From: UTCHB3 sp008363265
GTDB taxonomy: Bacteria; Bacteroidota; Ignavibacteria; Ignavibacteriales; Ignavibacteriaceae
Length of the DNA stretch: 64,000 nucleotides
Direction: 5' to 3'
Assembly: GCA_045863055.1 (NCBI GenBank)
Contig: BTUW01000004.1
Location: forward strand, 62,001 to 126,000
A program made the translations under genes and the position numbers. This document shows, in pieces, positions 8,011 to 16,031 of the stretch; within the stretch, counting starts at the first letter, position 1, and each line of letters opens with the position of its first letter. The notes under the pieces are model-generated. The model was not told where the DNA came from. It ran no database searches and saw nothing but the letters and a program-made list of their open reading frames with translations.

Positions 8011-11000
8011 TCATTTCCAGTATATCAATTCAACTTTTGCCGGAAGAGTTTTGATAATCACCTCACCATTTGAATTCGGTTCTATGTGAATGTCGTTCAA
8101 CTCTATTCTCTCTTTCCTGAACTTCTTGGGCACTACATACCGTATCCCACCCTCCGGAATATTCACATCGCCTGAAATATAAATGTTGGCTTCGATGCCG
8201 TTCTTTTTGATCTCGTAGTTCAACTCGCCGTAGTAGGTGGGGAGGTTTTTGAAGTTGAAGCCTTCATCGAACTCGTACCAGGCATCGGGGAATCCGGGGG
8301 CGATGAGGATCGAGTTGTCGGTCTCGCGTTCATGGATCACCATGGCGCGGATGGCGTTGATGAAGTCGGAGCCGCACCAGGTGTGTGGCATGTCTCCGAG
8401 GAAGCGGGCGAACCGGTAGTCACGGGTGACAACTTCAGCCCAATGGTTCCAGCCCTGGGGCCGCTGATCAGCCATAAAGTACTGGATCAGTTCCCACGCG
8501 ATATCGGTCTGACCACTGAAATTGAAAGTTCCGATCGTGCGCATTTCGTAGGGGGTGTATTCATTCCACTTCATTTTTCCCTGCACGCGGTCGCGCACAT
8601 AACCAATATATCGTTTGAAAGTGTTGTCGAGCTCCGGTTGCGGGAGGTTGTGGATCTCACCACCGGGATAGACTGCGATAGTGGTTGAAGTGGCGTCGAA
8701 GTCACCTTTCTCAGCACAGCCGGGGATATAGTCAATGCCTGTACGTTTGATGGAAAGGCGTATCGAGTTGTAGAGGTTCGTTTCAAAAGTGTCGCGGGTG
8801 CCTGCCCATGACTTCGCGATATCGCCGTAGCCGAGTAGTTCCGCCATGGTTACGGCGTTCTTCAGTCCGAGGATCGTGAAGAAATTATCCCAGTATGAGT
8901 GCATGGGTTTGTCCGAGTACCCTTCATGTGATATCGATTCAGGCACGAGCCCGTAAAGTGAGCGGATCGAGTCGTTCGGGTTGTCGCGGAAGTGGGGCGT
9001 GCTACGCTGGGCGATCATCTCACGGATGAAATCGACTGCCGAGCTTACCTTTGGGAAGAGGTCTTTCACGAACTCCTTGTCGCCCGTGTAGCGATAATAC
9101 TGGTAGATCAGGTAGATAAACTCACCATTCGAGTCGTTCTCCGGCACGGGATCAGGTCCGCGCTTGTCAACCACGCAGGGGACCTTGCCGTTGGGGTAGA
9201 GGTATTTCGAGTACCACTCGGCGAACTCTTTCACCTCCTGTTTCAGTCCCATTTTCAGAAGTGCTGCCGAGGTGAGTGCGCCATCGCGGATCCAGGAGCG
9301 TTCGTAAGAGCGGGAGCCTGGCTGGATCCCCACCACATCCCTGTTGATCAGGACATACCCCATATTGCTTTTAACCGAGTTGAAAACTGTCTGCAGCTCC
9401 TTTGGCACGGTCCACTCGATGTGGGAAAGCTTCTTATCCCAAAAATATTGCGCTTTCGCATGGGCCTCACTGAAGAGATCAAATTTAGCCGACTTCTTCA
9501 GTATCGGTTCAGGGGCTATGGTTGTATATTGCGGAATGGCAAAAGTAAATCTCGCTATCTCGCCCGGTTTCAGGTCAAGTTCGAAGGCATAGGCACCCGA
9601 GGCAAGACCCCTTTTGTCAGTAATATTTTGGGCAGTTGGGAGGGTATTCCTTGCTAAATAGCTTGAAATATCGCCATCGTCGAATGACAGTGCACCGAAT
9701 TTCCCAACTATGCCAAGGGGGATCACGGGTGTAGTACCGTTCACGGTAGTGAAGCCATTTTTATACTCCACCGAGGCGAGTTTCGCGGTTCCGCCGTAAA
9801 AATTGAGATCCTGCCAGGGGGGATTCACCTGAAACGGTCTGAGCGCGAGGTAGAAGTTGCCTTTAAGATCTTCCTTGCCGGTGTTGGTTACAATGTATTC
9901 GGAATAAAGAACGGAACTCCCCGGTTCACCATCCGCAAGGGCGGTGACATCCATTGTGAAATTATCGGCTGTCCACCTGACCGAGGGGATGGGGATGTAG
10001 TTCTCAGCCAGGGAATGGGATATCTTCACATCGTTCCAGGTGAAGAACTTGCCGTTCAGGTTAAGGAAAGGTTCAACCGAGAATTGCTGTTTATCGGTCT
10101 CGAGCATGCCGTCTTCGTTCAGCAGCCCTTCCTTCACATCTCCCGAAACGCCAACCACGGTGAAGTAGCTCTGTTGCCTGAGGGTGTAGCGGGGAAACCA
10201 TCCCTTCGGATGATCCGCCGCGATGGCATAATAAAGATTATTGTAGTTGTCCGCGAAGGAGAGTTCTTTGAGGGTGATCTCCTTCAGTCGTACTTCTTTT
10301 CCGGAGTCGTTCAGGACTTTTAATTTCAGAAACCGGTATTGCGATTCAGCCGCCACCACATAAGTTTTTCCCCCTTTACCTTTGTTTTCAGAGAGGGGGA
10401 TCCAGTTTTTCTGATCGTTTGAAGCCTCAATTATGAAAGTCTTAGGGAAGTATTGCTTGTCCCAGTCGATCACCAGACCACCAAACTCCTTCTGTACCTG
10501 AAGGTCGATAAGGAGGTCAATCTCTTTCAGTCCCGCCTTGCCTGTAAAATAAGTTTCCGTGTTGCCATCAAAGAGTGCGACAGATGCGCCCGGGTCGTGA
10601 GCGGGGGAGACAGTAACCATGGGTTTAGCGTCAGAAACTACAGGCGGATCAAGCTTCTCAACTTTAAGTTCATCGATCCAGACAGATCCCTGTCCACCAT
10701 TGAACGACGCGACTATGAACTCAAGCCTGCCCATCTTCTTTATCTCTCCGCCGCCTTGCGGGCCCCACGCGAAGGAGAGGTTCCGTTTACGGACGGTGAT
10801 CTTTGTCCATTCTGTTGGCAATTCAAAAGTTTTTCTGTTTACCCACCAGACGTTATCGCCGGAGGGATCGATCACCTTGAACTCAAAGTTGTTCGCGGGC
10901 AGCCCTTCCCCCTTTACATAGAAAGTCATCTGATAGTTTTCAGGGAGTTCAAGAGATATCAGGTCGAACACTCCGCCATAGCCGCTTCCGAGGGTGAAGT

Positions 11001-11190
11001 TGATGTCGAAACGGAGTCCGTTACCGGCATATCCAATATCGCTGTGGCTGGAAAGCAGCACGCCTTCGGAGACATTTATCTGCCATTTGCCTGCATTCTC
11101 GAAATCTTCGGAGTAGAGGAGTTGCGCGTTGGAAGCTGAAAAAGCACCTGCCAAGAGATAGATCGCAAGGGTGATAATCTTTGTGTTCAT
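8011..11190 (-). CDS. Secreted multidomain six-hairpin glycosidase-like protein
   Basis: 1059 residues with a signal peptide (cleavage near SNAQ, residue 22). A jelly-roll carbohydrate-binding-like domain spans about 25-180, then an F5/8 type C (discoidin)-like domain about 190-310, a beta-sandwich, and from about 590 an (alpha/alpha)6 barrel with SRSYERSWIRDGALTSAALL and NDSNGEFIYLIYQYYRYTGD, patterns of the six-hairpin glycosidase superfamily. The WIRDGAL and DNDSNGE acidic residues are plausible catalytic positions, but I cannot assign a GH family. There is no T9SS tail, so periplasmic or outer-surface location is open. It is divergent from the CBM9-like gene at 11497 and shares its control region, which ties it to the carbohydrate locus. 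Confidence 0.8.
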   Translation of the reverse strand: MNTKIITLAIYLLAGAFSASNAQLLYSEDFENAGKWQINVSEGVLLSSHSDIGYAGNGLRFDINFTLGSGYGGVFDLISLELPENYQMTFYVKGEGLPANNFEFKVIDPSGDNVWWVNRKTFELPTEWTKITVRKRNLSFAWGPQGGGEIKKMGRLEFIVASFNGGQGSVWIDELKVEKLDPPVVSDAKPMVTVSPAHDPGASVALFDGNTETYFTGKAGLKEIDLLIDLQVQKEFGGLVIDWDKQYFPKTFIIEASNDQKNWIPLSENKGKGGKTYVVAAESQYRFLKLKVLNDSGKEVRLKEITLKELSFADNYNNLYYAIAADHPKGWFPRYTLRQQSYFTVVGVSGDVKEGLLNEDGMLETDKQQFSVEPFLNLNGKFFTWNDVKISHSLAENYIPIPSVRWTADNFTMDVTALADGEPGSSVLYSEYIVTNTGKEDLKGNFYLALRPFQVNPPWQDLNFYGGTAKLASVEYKNGFTTVNGTTPVIPLGIVGKFGALSFDDGDISSYLARNTLPTAQNITDKRGLASGAYAFELDLKPGEIARFTFAIPQYTTIAPEPILKKSAKFDLFSEAHAKAQYFWDKKLSHIEWTVPKELQTVFNSVKSNMGYVLINRDVVGIQPGSRSYERSWIRDGALTSAALLKMGLKQEVKEFAEWYSKYLYPNGKVPCVVDKRGPDPVPENDSNGEFIYLIYQYYRYTGDKEFVKDLFPKVSSAVDFIREMIAQRSTPHFRDNPNDSIRSLYGLVPESISHEGYSDKPMHSYWDNFFTILGLKNAVTMAELLGYGDIAKSWAGTRDTFETNLYNSIRLSIKRTGIDYIPGCAEKGDFDATSTTIAVYPGGEIHNLPQPELDNTFKRYIGYVRDRVQGKMKWNEYTPYEMRTIGTFNFSGQTDIAWELIQYFMADQRPQGWNHWAEVVTRDYRFARFLGDMPHTWCGSDFINAIRAMVIHERETDNSILIAPGFPDAWYEFDEGFNFKNLPTYYGELNYEIKKNGIEANIYISGDVNIPEGGIRYVVPKKFRKERIELNDIHIEPNSNGEVIIKTLPAKVELIYWK

Positions 11191-11248
11191 GTGAGACCTG
11201 TGATGGTGAACGATGAATTAATAGATCTATGAAAATTGTTGATATAAA

Positions 11249-11263
11249 ATGTAAAATTTACAT
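11249..11263 (-). promoter_or_regulatory. Palindrome resembling the LacI-type operator, upstream of the six-hairpin gene
   Basis: ATGTAAAATTTACAT is a 7+1+7 palindrome 59 bases before the start codon of the minus-strand gene. Its arms equal those of the perfect operator at 21645-21660, but the central CG is missing and the spacing is one base shorter. On the minus strand it overlaps a possible -7 element (TAAATTTT) preceded by TTTG at N18. A weaker operator or a chance AT palindrome are both possible. Confidence 0.4.
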
Positions 11264-11411
11264 TTTTAGGCTATACATCAAAATTGAACGATTTAAGCAG
11301 TTTTTACAGGATATTTTCCTGCATTTTTTGCTTTGGACCTGTAAAAGGCCGAATTTCTACTTTTTTAAGGACTAAATGTAGAAAATTTTTGACAAAAAAG
11401 TAAAAAATAAC

Positions 11412-11463
11412 TTGACAAAGTGATTTAAAACGCTTAATTTTGAGGTTGTGTAACCGTTTACAT
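11412..11463 (+). promoter_or_regulatory. Promoter with overlapping LacI-type operator
   Basis: TTGACA (11412-11417), 17 bases, then TAATTTTG (11435-11442), an exact match to the Bacteroidota -7 motif TAnnTTTG. Five bases later comes GTGTAACCGTTTACAT (11448-11463), matching 14 of 16 positions of the palindrome in front of the LacI gene. Binding there would cover the transcription start, so repression by the LacI protein encoded at 21684 is the simple reading. Confidence 0.7.
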
Positions 11464-11496
11464 TTTTTTCAAGACAACAAACAAACAGGAGACGCC

Positions 11497-13461
11497 GTGA
11501 AAAGCAAATTCTACAATCTGTTAGCGATAGTTTTTGTACTCTTTGCAGTACAATCATCATTCGCACAGTATACAGATCCGTCCACCCGTGAGGCATATCT
11601 CACCGCCGGACCGATAACAGTTGACGGTAATATGAACGAAGCCGCATGGAACGGAGTTCAGGAATACCTCGTGTTCGGTCCCAACGCCCCTTCCACACTC
11701 CACATGCAGGGTGTTACAGGTGGCGTTCATGTTACCAACCAGGTACCCTATAAAGATACCACCTTCACAAAGGTGAAATTCCTGAAAGTTGGTATGAAAC
11801 TTTACATTGGCTTTTGGAGTGACGATAAATATGTATGCCGTTTCGGTGACAGCTGGGAAGGTGACGGTCTTTTCATGAAGATTAAAACTGCTACAGGTCA
11901 GGAAAAAGAGTACAAACTCTATTACAACCTTGGCGGAGTAAACCCTGAGATGAACTATGAAGCTCAGGCTCCCGGTATGGGCGCCGGTATGAAGGGAAGC
12001 AACACCGTTGTTAATGATACAACCCAGATCGACAACGGATACAGCGCCGAGCTCCTGATATATCTCGATTCGCTCGGATACGGACCCAATGTAACCTCAG
12101 TACCCGTAATGATCAATATTTTTGATCCTGACATGTACCATACAGGAATGACCCCCTGGGTTGCTCCCGGAACATTTTACAAGACATGGTGGGGAAGCGA
12201 ATGGGGCAGTGCCTACAGAGACCTCGCTTTCTACCAGGATCCGCAGTCGGTTAATGTTTATCAGGCAGTTAACCCGATCACGGTTGACGGTAACCTGAGC
12301 GAACCCGATTGGGCATACCCATCACAGTACCTTGTTTTTGGTCCCAAACCTCCACTTACATCTCCCGGAAACTCGGTAACCTCAACGGTTCTTGTCTGGA
12401 ACAAACTGATCGACACCACCTGGACACCACTGAAGTTCTTAAGGATCGGTAACAAGCTTTACATAGGATTCTCATCCTACGACAAGCAGGTCTGCAAATT
12501 CGGTGACAGCTGGGAAGGCGACGGCCTCTTCATGAAGATCAAGGATGCCGGCGGTCAGGACAAAGAGTACAAACTCTACTTCAACGCGGCCGGACCGAAC
12601 ACCAACATGGTTTATGAAGCCTCGGTTGCCAATTCAGGCGCGGGTGTTGGTGTTAAGAGACCCGGAACGATCGTTAACGATACAACACAGGTTGACAATG
12701 GTTACACTGCCGAGCTAATGATCGATCTTGCGGTTCTTGGTTATACAACACCACCTCAGACCGTTCAGGTCATGATGAACATCTTTGATCCCGATTTCTA
12801 CCATGCCGGTATGACCTCATGGGGAACTGTCGGCTCGATGCACAAAACCTTCTGGGGCAGCGAGTGGGGTTCATCTTTCAGGACACTGAACCTGACCAAC
12901 ATGTCAACACCTGTTGAACTCACATTATTCACCGCGAAAGCAGTGAACGGAAATGTTGAGCTCAGCTGGACCACCGCTTCCGAGAGCAACAACGCCGGCT
13001 TCCAGATCGAAAGAAGCATCGACGGGCTCGTTTTCTCGGCTGTCGGATATGTTGACGGCAAGGGCACGACCACACAGACACAGAATTACTCATTCACCGA
13101 CAGAGGCGTTTCAGGCAAGGCATCCTACAGACTGAAACAGATCGACCTCAATGGTGAATTTGGCTACTCTGATGTTGTTGAAGTTGGTGAAGTGGTTGCA
13201 GATTATGCTCTCGACCAGAACTATCCGAATCCGTTCAACCCTTCAACCACCATTTCATTCTCGGTTCCTTCCAAGTCATTCGTAACCGTTAAGGTTTACA
13301 ATGTACTCGGCAAGGAAGTTGCAACCCTCGCGAATGGTGAGTTTGAATCAGGCAGACACAGCGTGGATTTCAACGCGAGTGACCTCGCCAGTGGTGTTTA
13401 CTACTACACCATCAGCGCTGGTAACTTCAGCTCCACCAAGAAAATGATCCTGATGAAGTAA
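11497..13461 (+). CDS. Exported protein with two CBM9-like repeats and T9SS domain
   Basis: 654 residues from the GTG at 11497, chosen because AGGAGA precedes it and the signal peptide (ending SSFAQ, residue 24) then starts correctly. Two homologous units of about 220 residues (about 28-245 and 255-460) each open with a CBM9 signature (ITVDGNMNEAAW and ITVDGNLSEPDW) and share GDSWEGDGLFMKIK and the IFDPD..H.GM segment. A fibronectin-like domain (about 470-560) and a T9SS tail with NYPNPFNPSTTI follow. CBM9 domains bind sugar chain ends, so a surface glycan-binding role is inferred. It is the first gene of the plus-strand locus, with the operator-promoter directly upstream. No catalytic domain is visible. 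Confidence 0.85.
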   Translation: MKSKFYNLLAIVFVLFAVQSSFAQYTDPSTREAYLTAGPITVDGNMNEAAWNGVQEYLVFGPNAPSTLHMQGVTGGVHVTNQVPYKDTTFTKVKFLKVGMKLYIGFWSDDKYVCRFGDSWEGDGLFMKIKTATGQEKEYKLYYNLGGVNPEMNYEAQAPGMGAGMKGSNTVVNDTTQIDNGYSAELLIYLDSLGYGPNVTSVPVMINIFDPDMYHTGMTPWVAPGTFYKTWWGSEWGSAYRDLAFYQDPQSVNVYQAVNPITVDGNLSEPDWAYPSQYLVFGPKPPLTSPGNSVTSTVLVWNKLIDTTWTPLKFLRIGNKLYIGFSSYDKQVCKFGDSWEGDGLFMKIKDAGGQDKEYKLYFNAAGPNTNMVYEASVANSGAGVGVKRPGTIVNDTTQVDNGYTAELMIDLAVLGYTTPPQTVQVMMNIFDPDFYHAGMTSWGTVGSMHKTFWGSEWGSSFRTLNLTNMSTPVELTLFTAKAVNGNVELSWTTASESNNAGFQIERSIDGLVFSAVGYVDGKGTTTQTQNYSFTDRGVSGKASYRLKQIDLNGEFGYSDVVEVGEVVADYALDQNYPNPFNPSTTISFSVPSKSFVTVKVYNVLGKEVATLANGEFESGRHSVDFNASDLASGVYYYTISAGNFSSTKKMILMK

Positions 13462-13464
13462 TTC

Positions 13465-13599
13465 TTTAAACCGCAAAGGGGCACAGAGAAGGTATTAGGT
13501 ATCAGGTATTAGGTATTAATATCTGATCCGCGTCGATCCGCTTAATCTGCGTGTATCTGCGTCCTATTAAACTTCTCTGTGCTCTCTGCGGTTAAATTT
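13465..13599. repeat. Repeat mosaic between the CBM9-like gene and the GH94 gene
   Basis: TTTAAACCGCAAAGGGGCAC... (13465-13491) and CTTCTCTGTGCTCTCTGCGG... (13572-13599) are inverted copies of one family and flank the spacer. Between them are four AGGTATT-type heptamers (13490-13517) and an imperfect GATCCGCGT/ATCTGCGT run. The same ingredients fill the gap that splits feoB (53786-53950). Confidence 0.7.
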
Positions 13600-13619
13600 T
13601 ATCCCTACAATCAAAAAAC

Positions 13620-16031
13620 ATGGAAGAAACATTGGAAAGATTATTTGAGACCAAGTACGGCTATTTTTCACACGATGGTAGCGAATATATTATCAAGCGG
13701 CACGACACACCGAAGCCCTGGGTTAATGTAATATCGAACGGCGACTACGGGCTGGTGATATCACAGACCGGCGGCGGTTTCAGCTGGCTGACCCACTCCG
13801 AGTTCAACCGGGTTAACCGGTGGCATCAGGACCTGATACAGGATAACTGGGGCAAGTTTCTCTATGTTAAAAACAACGAAACAGGCGAAGTGTGGTCACC
13901 CACATTCATGCCCGTAAAGACACCTCTCGACTCATACGAGTGCAGATACGGTTTCGGTTACACCGTATTCACCTCGGAGTACAAGGGGATAAAGATTGAA
14001 ATGACGGTCTTCGTACCGTTGAACGACACCCTCGAGGTGTGGAATGTTAAGTTCATCAACAATTCGGGGAAGAAGGTATCCCTCTCACTTTTTACATATT
14101 TTGAGTGGTGCCTTGGCTCTTCAGCCGATTTTCACAGGGAATTTCACAAGACTTTTATAGAAACTTATTTTGATGCCGAAGGCAACTACATGCACGGCAC
14201 GAAGCGCCTTTGGGAGATCCCTTTGGGCGACAGGGGACACTGGAACATCGACTACCAGTACCACGGATTTTTTGGAGTAAACAAGAAAGTGGTTTCGTAC
14301 GAATCAGAGAAGGAGAACTTCCTCGGTCAGTACGGCGACCTCATAAACCCCGCCGCTCTTCAGGGCAAACCGTTGACCTGCCAAACCGGATCATGGAATG
14401 ATCCCATCGGCTGCCTTCAGAATGAACTGGTGCTCGAAGCAGGTGCCGAAGATACAAGTATTTACCACCTCGGTCTCGTAAGCGAACTTTCCGAAGTAAA
14501 AGGGAAGATGGCAAAGTATGACACTCCCGAAAAAGTGACTGAAAAACTCGCTGAAGTAAAGAAGATGTGGGAGGAAATGCTCTCACCACTCGAGATCGAA
14601 ACACCCGATGCCTCGATGAACCTGATGGTTAATAAATGGCTCAGATATCAGGCGATCGCGGGAAGACTTTGGGGCAGAACAGCCTACTATCAGCAAAGTG
14701 GTGCTTTCGGATTCCGGGATCAGCTGCAGGATTCACTCGTATGGCTGCCTATCGATCCCTCCGGTACAGAAAAGCAATTGAAACTGCACGCCGCTCACCA
14801 ATTCGAAGAAGGAACTGTTCTTCACTGGTGGCACCCGATCACTGAGACAGGTCTTCCGACCAAGATGGTTGATGACCTCCTCTGGCTTCCGTTCATCCTC
14901 TCGATGTATGTGAAGGAGACGGGAAACCTGAGCTTCGTTGAGGAAAAGGTCGAGTATTACGACAATAAAAACCTGATCGAAACCCTCTATCAACACTCAC
15001 TCAGAGCCATTGATGTGGTTTTCTCACGGCTTAGCCCAAGGGGAATACCCCTCATCGGTGCCGGCGACTGGAACGACGGTCTCAGTGCCGTGGGCCTCGA
15101 GTTCAAGGGAGAATCGGTCTGGATGGCGGAATTTTTCTATTTCGTGCTTGTTGAGTTCGCAAAGATCGCCGAAATGAAGGGTGACTCCGCTACTACTGAA
15201 AAACTCCTCGCGGGTGCCGGTAAGCTCAAAGCCGCCTTCAACGAACACGCCTGGGACGGTGAATACTTCTACCGTGGCACCAAGGATACAGGGGAGAAAT
15301 TCGGTTCCGCTGAAAACACTCAGGGAAAGATTTTCCTCAATCCCCAGACATGGTCGGTTATGAGCGATATTGCCCCGAAGGAGAGACAGGAAGCCGCACT
15401 TCTCGCGGTTGAGAAACACCTTTTAAGGAATAACGGAACACTTCTTCTGGCTCCTGCGTACAGTGTTCCCGATAAATATATCGGCTACCTCTCCCGTTAT
15501 GCTCCGGGCAGAAGGGAGAATGGCGGGGTTTACATGCACGCCGCTACATGGTCGATCTGGGCTTTCGCAAAAGCGGGGAAACCGGAAAAAGCATACGAAG
15601 TTTACAAGGGGATATCTCCCGTTCTTAACGGAATGGACCCTGATCTTTGGTCGGCTGAACCATATGTAACCCCCGGAAACATTGACGGTCCTGATTCACC
15701 GAATTACGGCCGTGCCGGCTGGACCTGGTATACCGGTTCCGCAGCATGGTACCAGAAGGTCGTTGTCGACTGGATACTGGGAATCCGTGCCGAACATGAA
15801 GGCCTGTTGATAGAACCCAACATGCCCGATGAATGGGATGGTTTCAAGGTAAAGAGGCTTTTCAGGGGCTGTACATACAACATTACGGTCCACAGAACCA
15901 AGGGAGAATCGCTTGGTGTATATCTCGTTAGAGTTAACGGGGAAGATATGCCAAGCGCGCTTCTGCCTCCATTACCATACAAAGAAGTTGATGTGGATGT
16001 TTACATCGGGCATCGCAGAAAACAGAATTGA
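13620..16031 (+). CDS. GH94 glycoside phosphorylase (candidate 1,2-beta-oligoglucan phosphorylase)
   Basis: 803 residues, no signal peptide, so cytoplasmic. The N-terminal beta-sandwich (about 1-290), helical linker and (alpha/alpha)6 barrel (about 330-720) follow GH94. Conserved runs are SGAFGFRDQLQDSL, RGIPLIGAGDWNDG (the GDWNDG motif at 482-487 contains the catalytic acid Asp of the family) and a barrel region around HWWHP that may bind phosphate. GH94 enzymes split beta-glucosidic bonds with phosphate to give alpha-sugar-1-phosphate. SGAFGFRDQLQD resembles cyclic beta-1,2-glucan synthase C-terminal and 1,2-beta-oligoglucan phosphorylase members more than cellobiose phosphorylase; with GH144 next door this suggests sophoro-oligosaccharides. 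Cellobiose, laminaribiose or chitobiose activity is not excluded. Its stop overlaps the next start (TGATG). Confidence 0.88.
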   Translation: MEETLERLFETKYGYFSHDGSEYIIKRHDTPKPWVNVISNGDYGLVISQTGGGFSWLTHSEFNRVNRWHQDLIQDNWGKFLYVKNNETGEVWSPTFMPVKTPLDSYECRYGFGYTVFTSEYKGIKIEMTVFVPLNDTLEVWNVKFINNSGKKVSLSLFTYFEWCLGSSADFHREFHKTFIETYFDAEGNYMHGTKRLWEIPLGDRGHWNIDYQYHGFFGVNKKVVSYESEKENFLGQYGDLINPAALQGKPLTCQTGSWNDPIGCLQNELVLEAGAEDTSIYHLGLVSELSEVKGKMAKYDTPEKVTEKLAEVKKMWEEMLSPLEIETPDASMNLMVNKWLRYQAIAGRLWGRTAYYQQSGAFGFRDQLQDSLVWLPIDPSGTEKQLKLHAAHQFEEGTVLHWWHPITETGLPTKMVDDLLWLPFILSMYVKETGNLSFVEEKVEYYDNKNLIETLYQHSLRAIDVVFSRLSPRGIPLIGAGDWNDGLSAVGLEFKGESVWMAEFFYFVLVEFAKIAEMKGDSATTEKLLAGAGKLKAAFNEHAWDGEYFYRGTKDTGEKFGSAENTQGKIFLNPQTWSVMSDIAPKERQEAALLAVEKHLLRNNGTLLLAPAYSVPDKYIGYLSRYAPGRRENGGVYMHAATWSIWAFAKAGKPEKAYEVYKGISPVLNGMDPDLWSAEPYVTPGNIDGPDSPNYGRAGWTWYTGSAAWYQKVVVDWILGIRAEHEGLLIEPNMPDEWDGFKVKRLFRGCTYNITVHRTKGESLGVYLVRVNGEDMPSALLPPLPYKEVDVDVYIGHRRKQN

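Noticed and set aside
11307..11321. CAGGA-TATTT-TCCTG hairpin as a terminator
   Set aside because: Only five pairs, and it lies in the promoter region between divergent genes.
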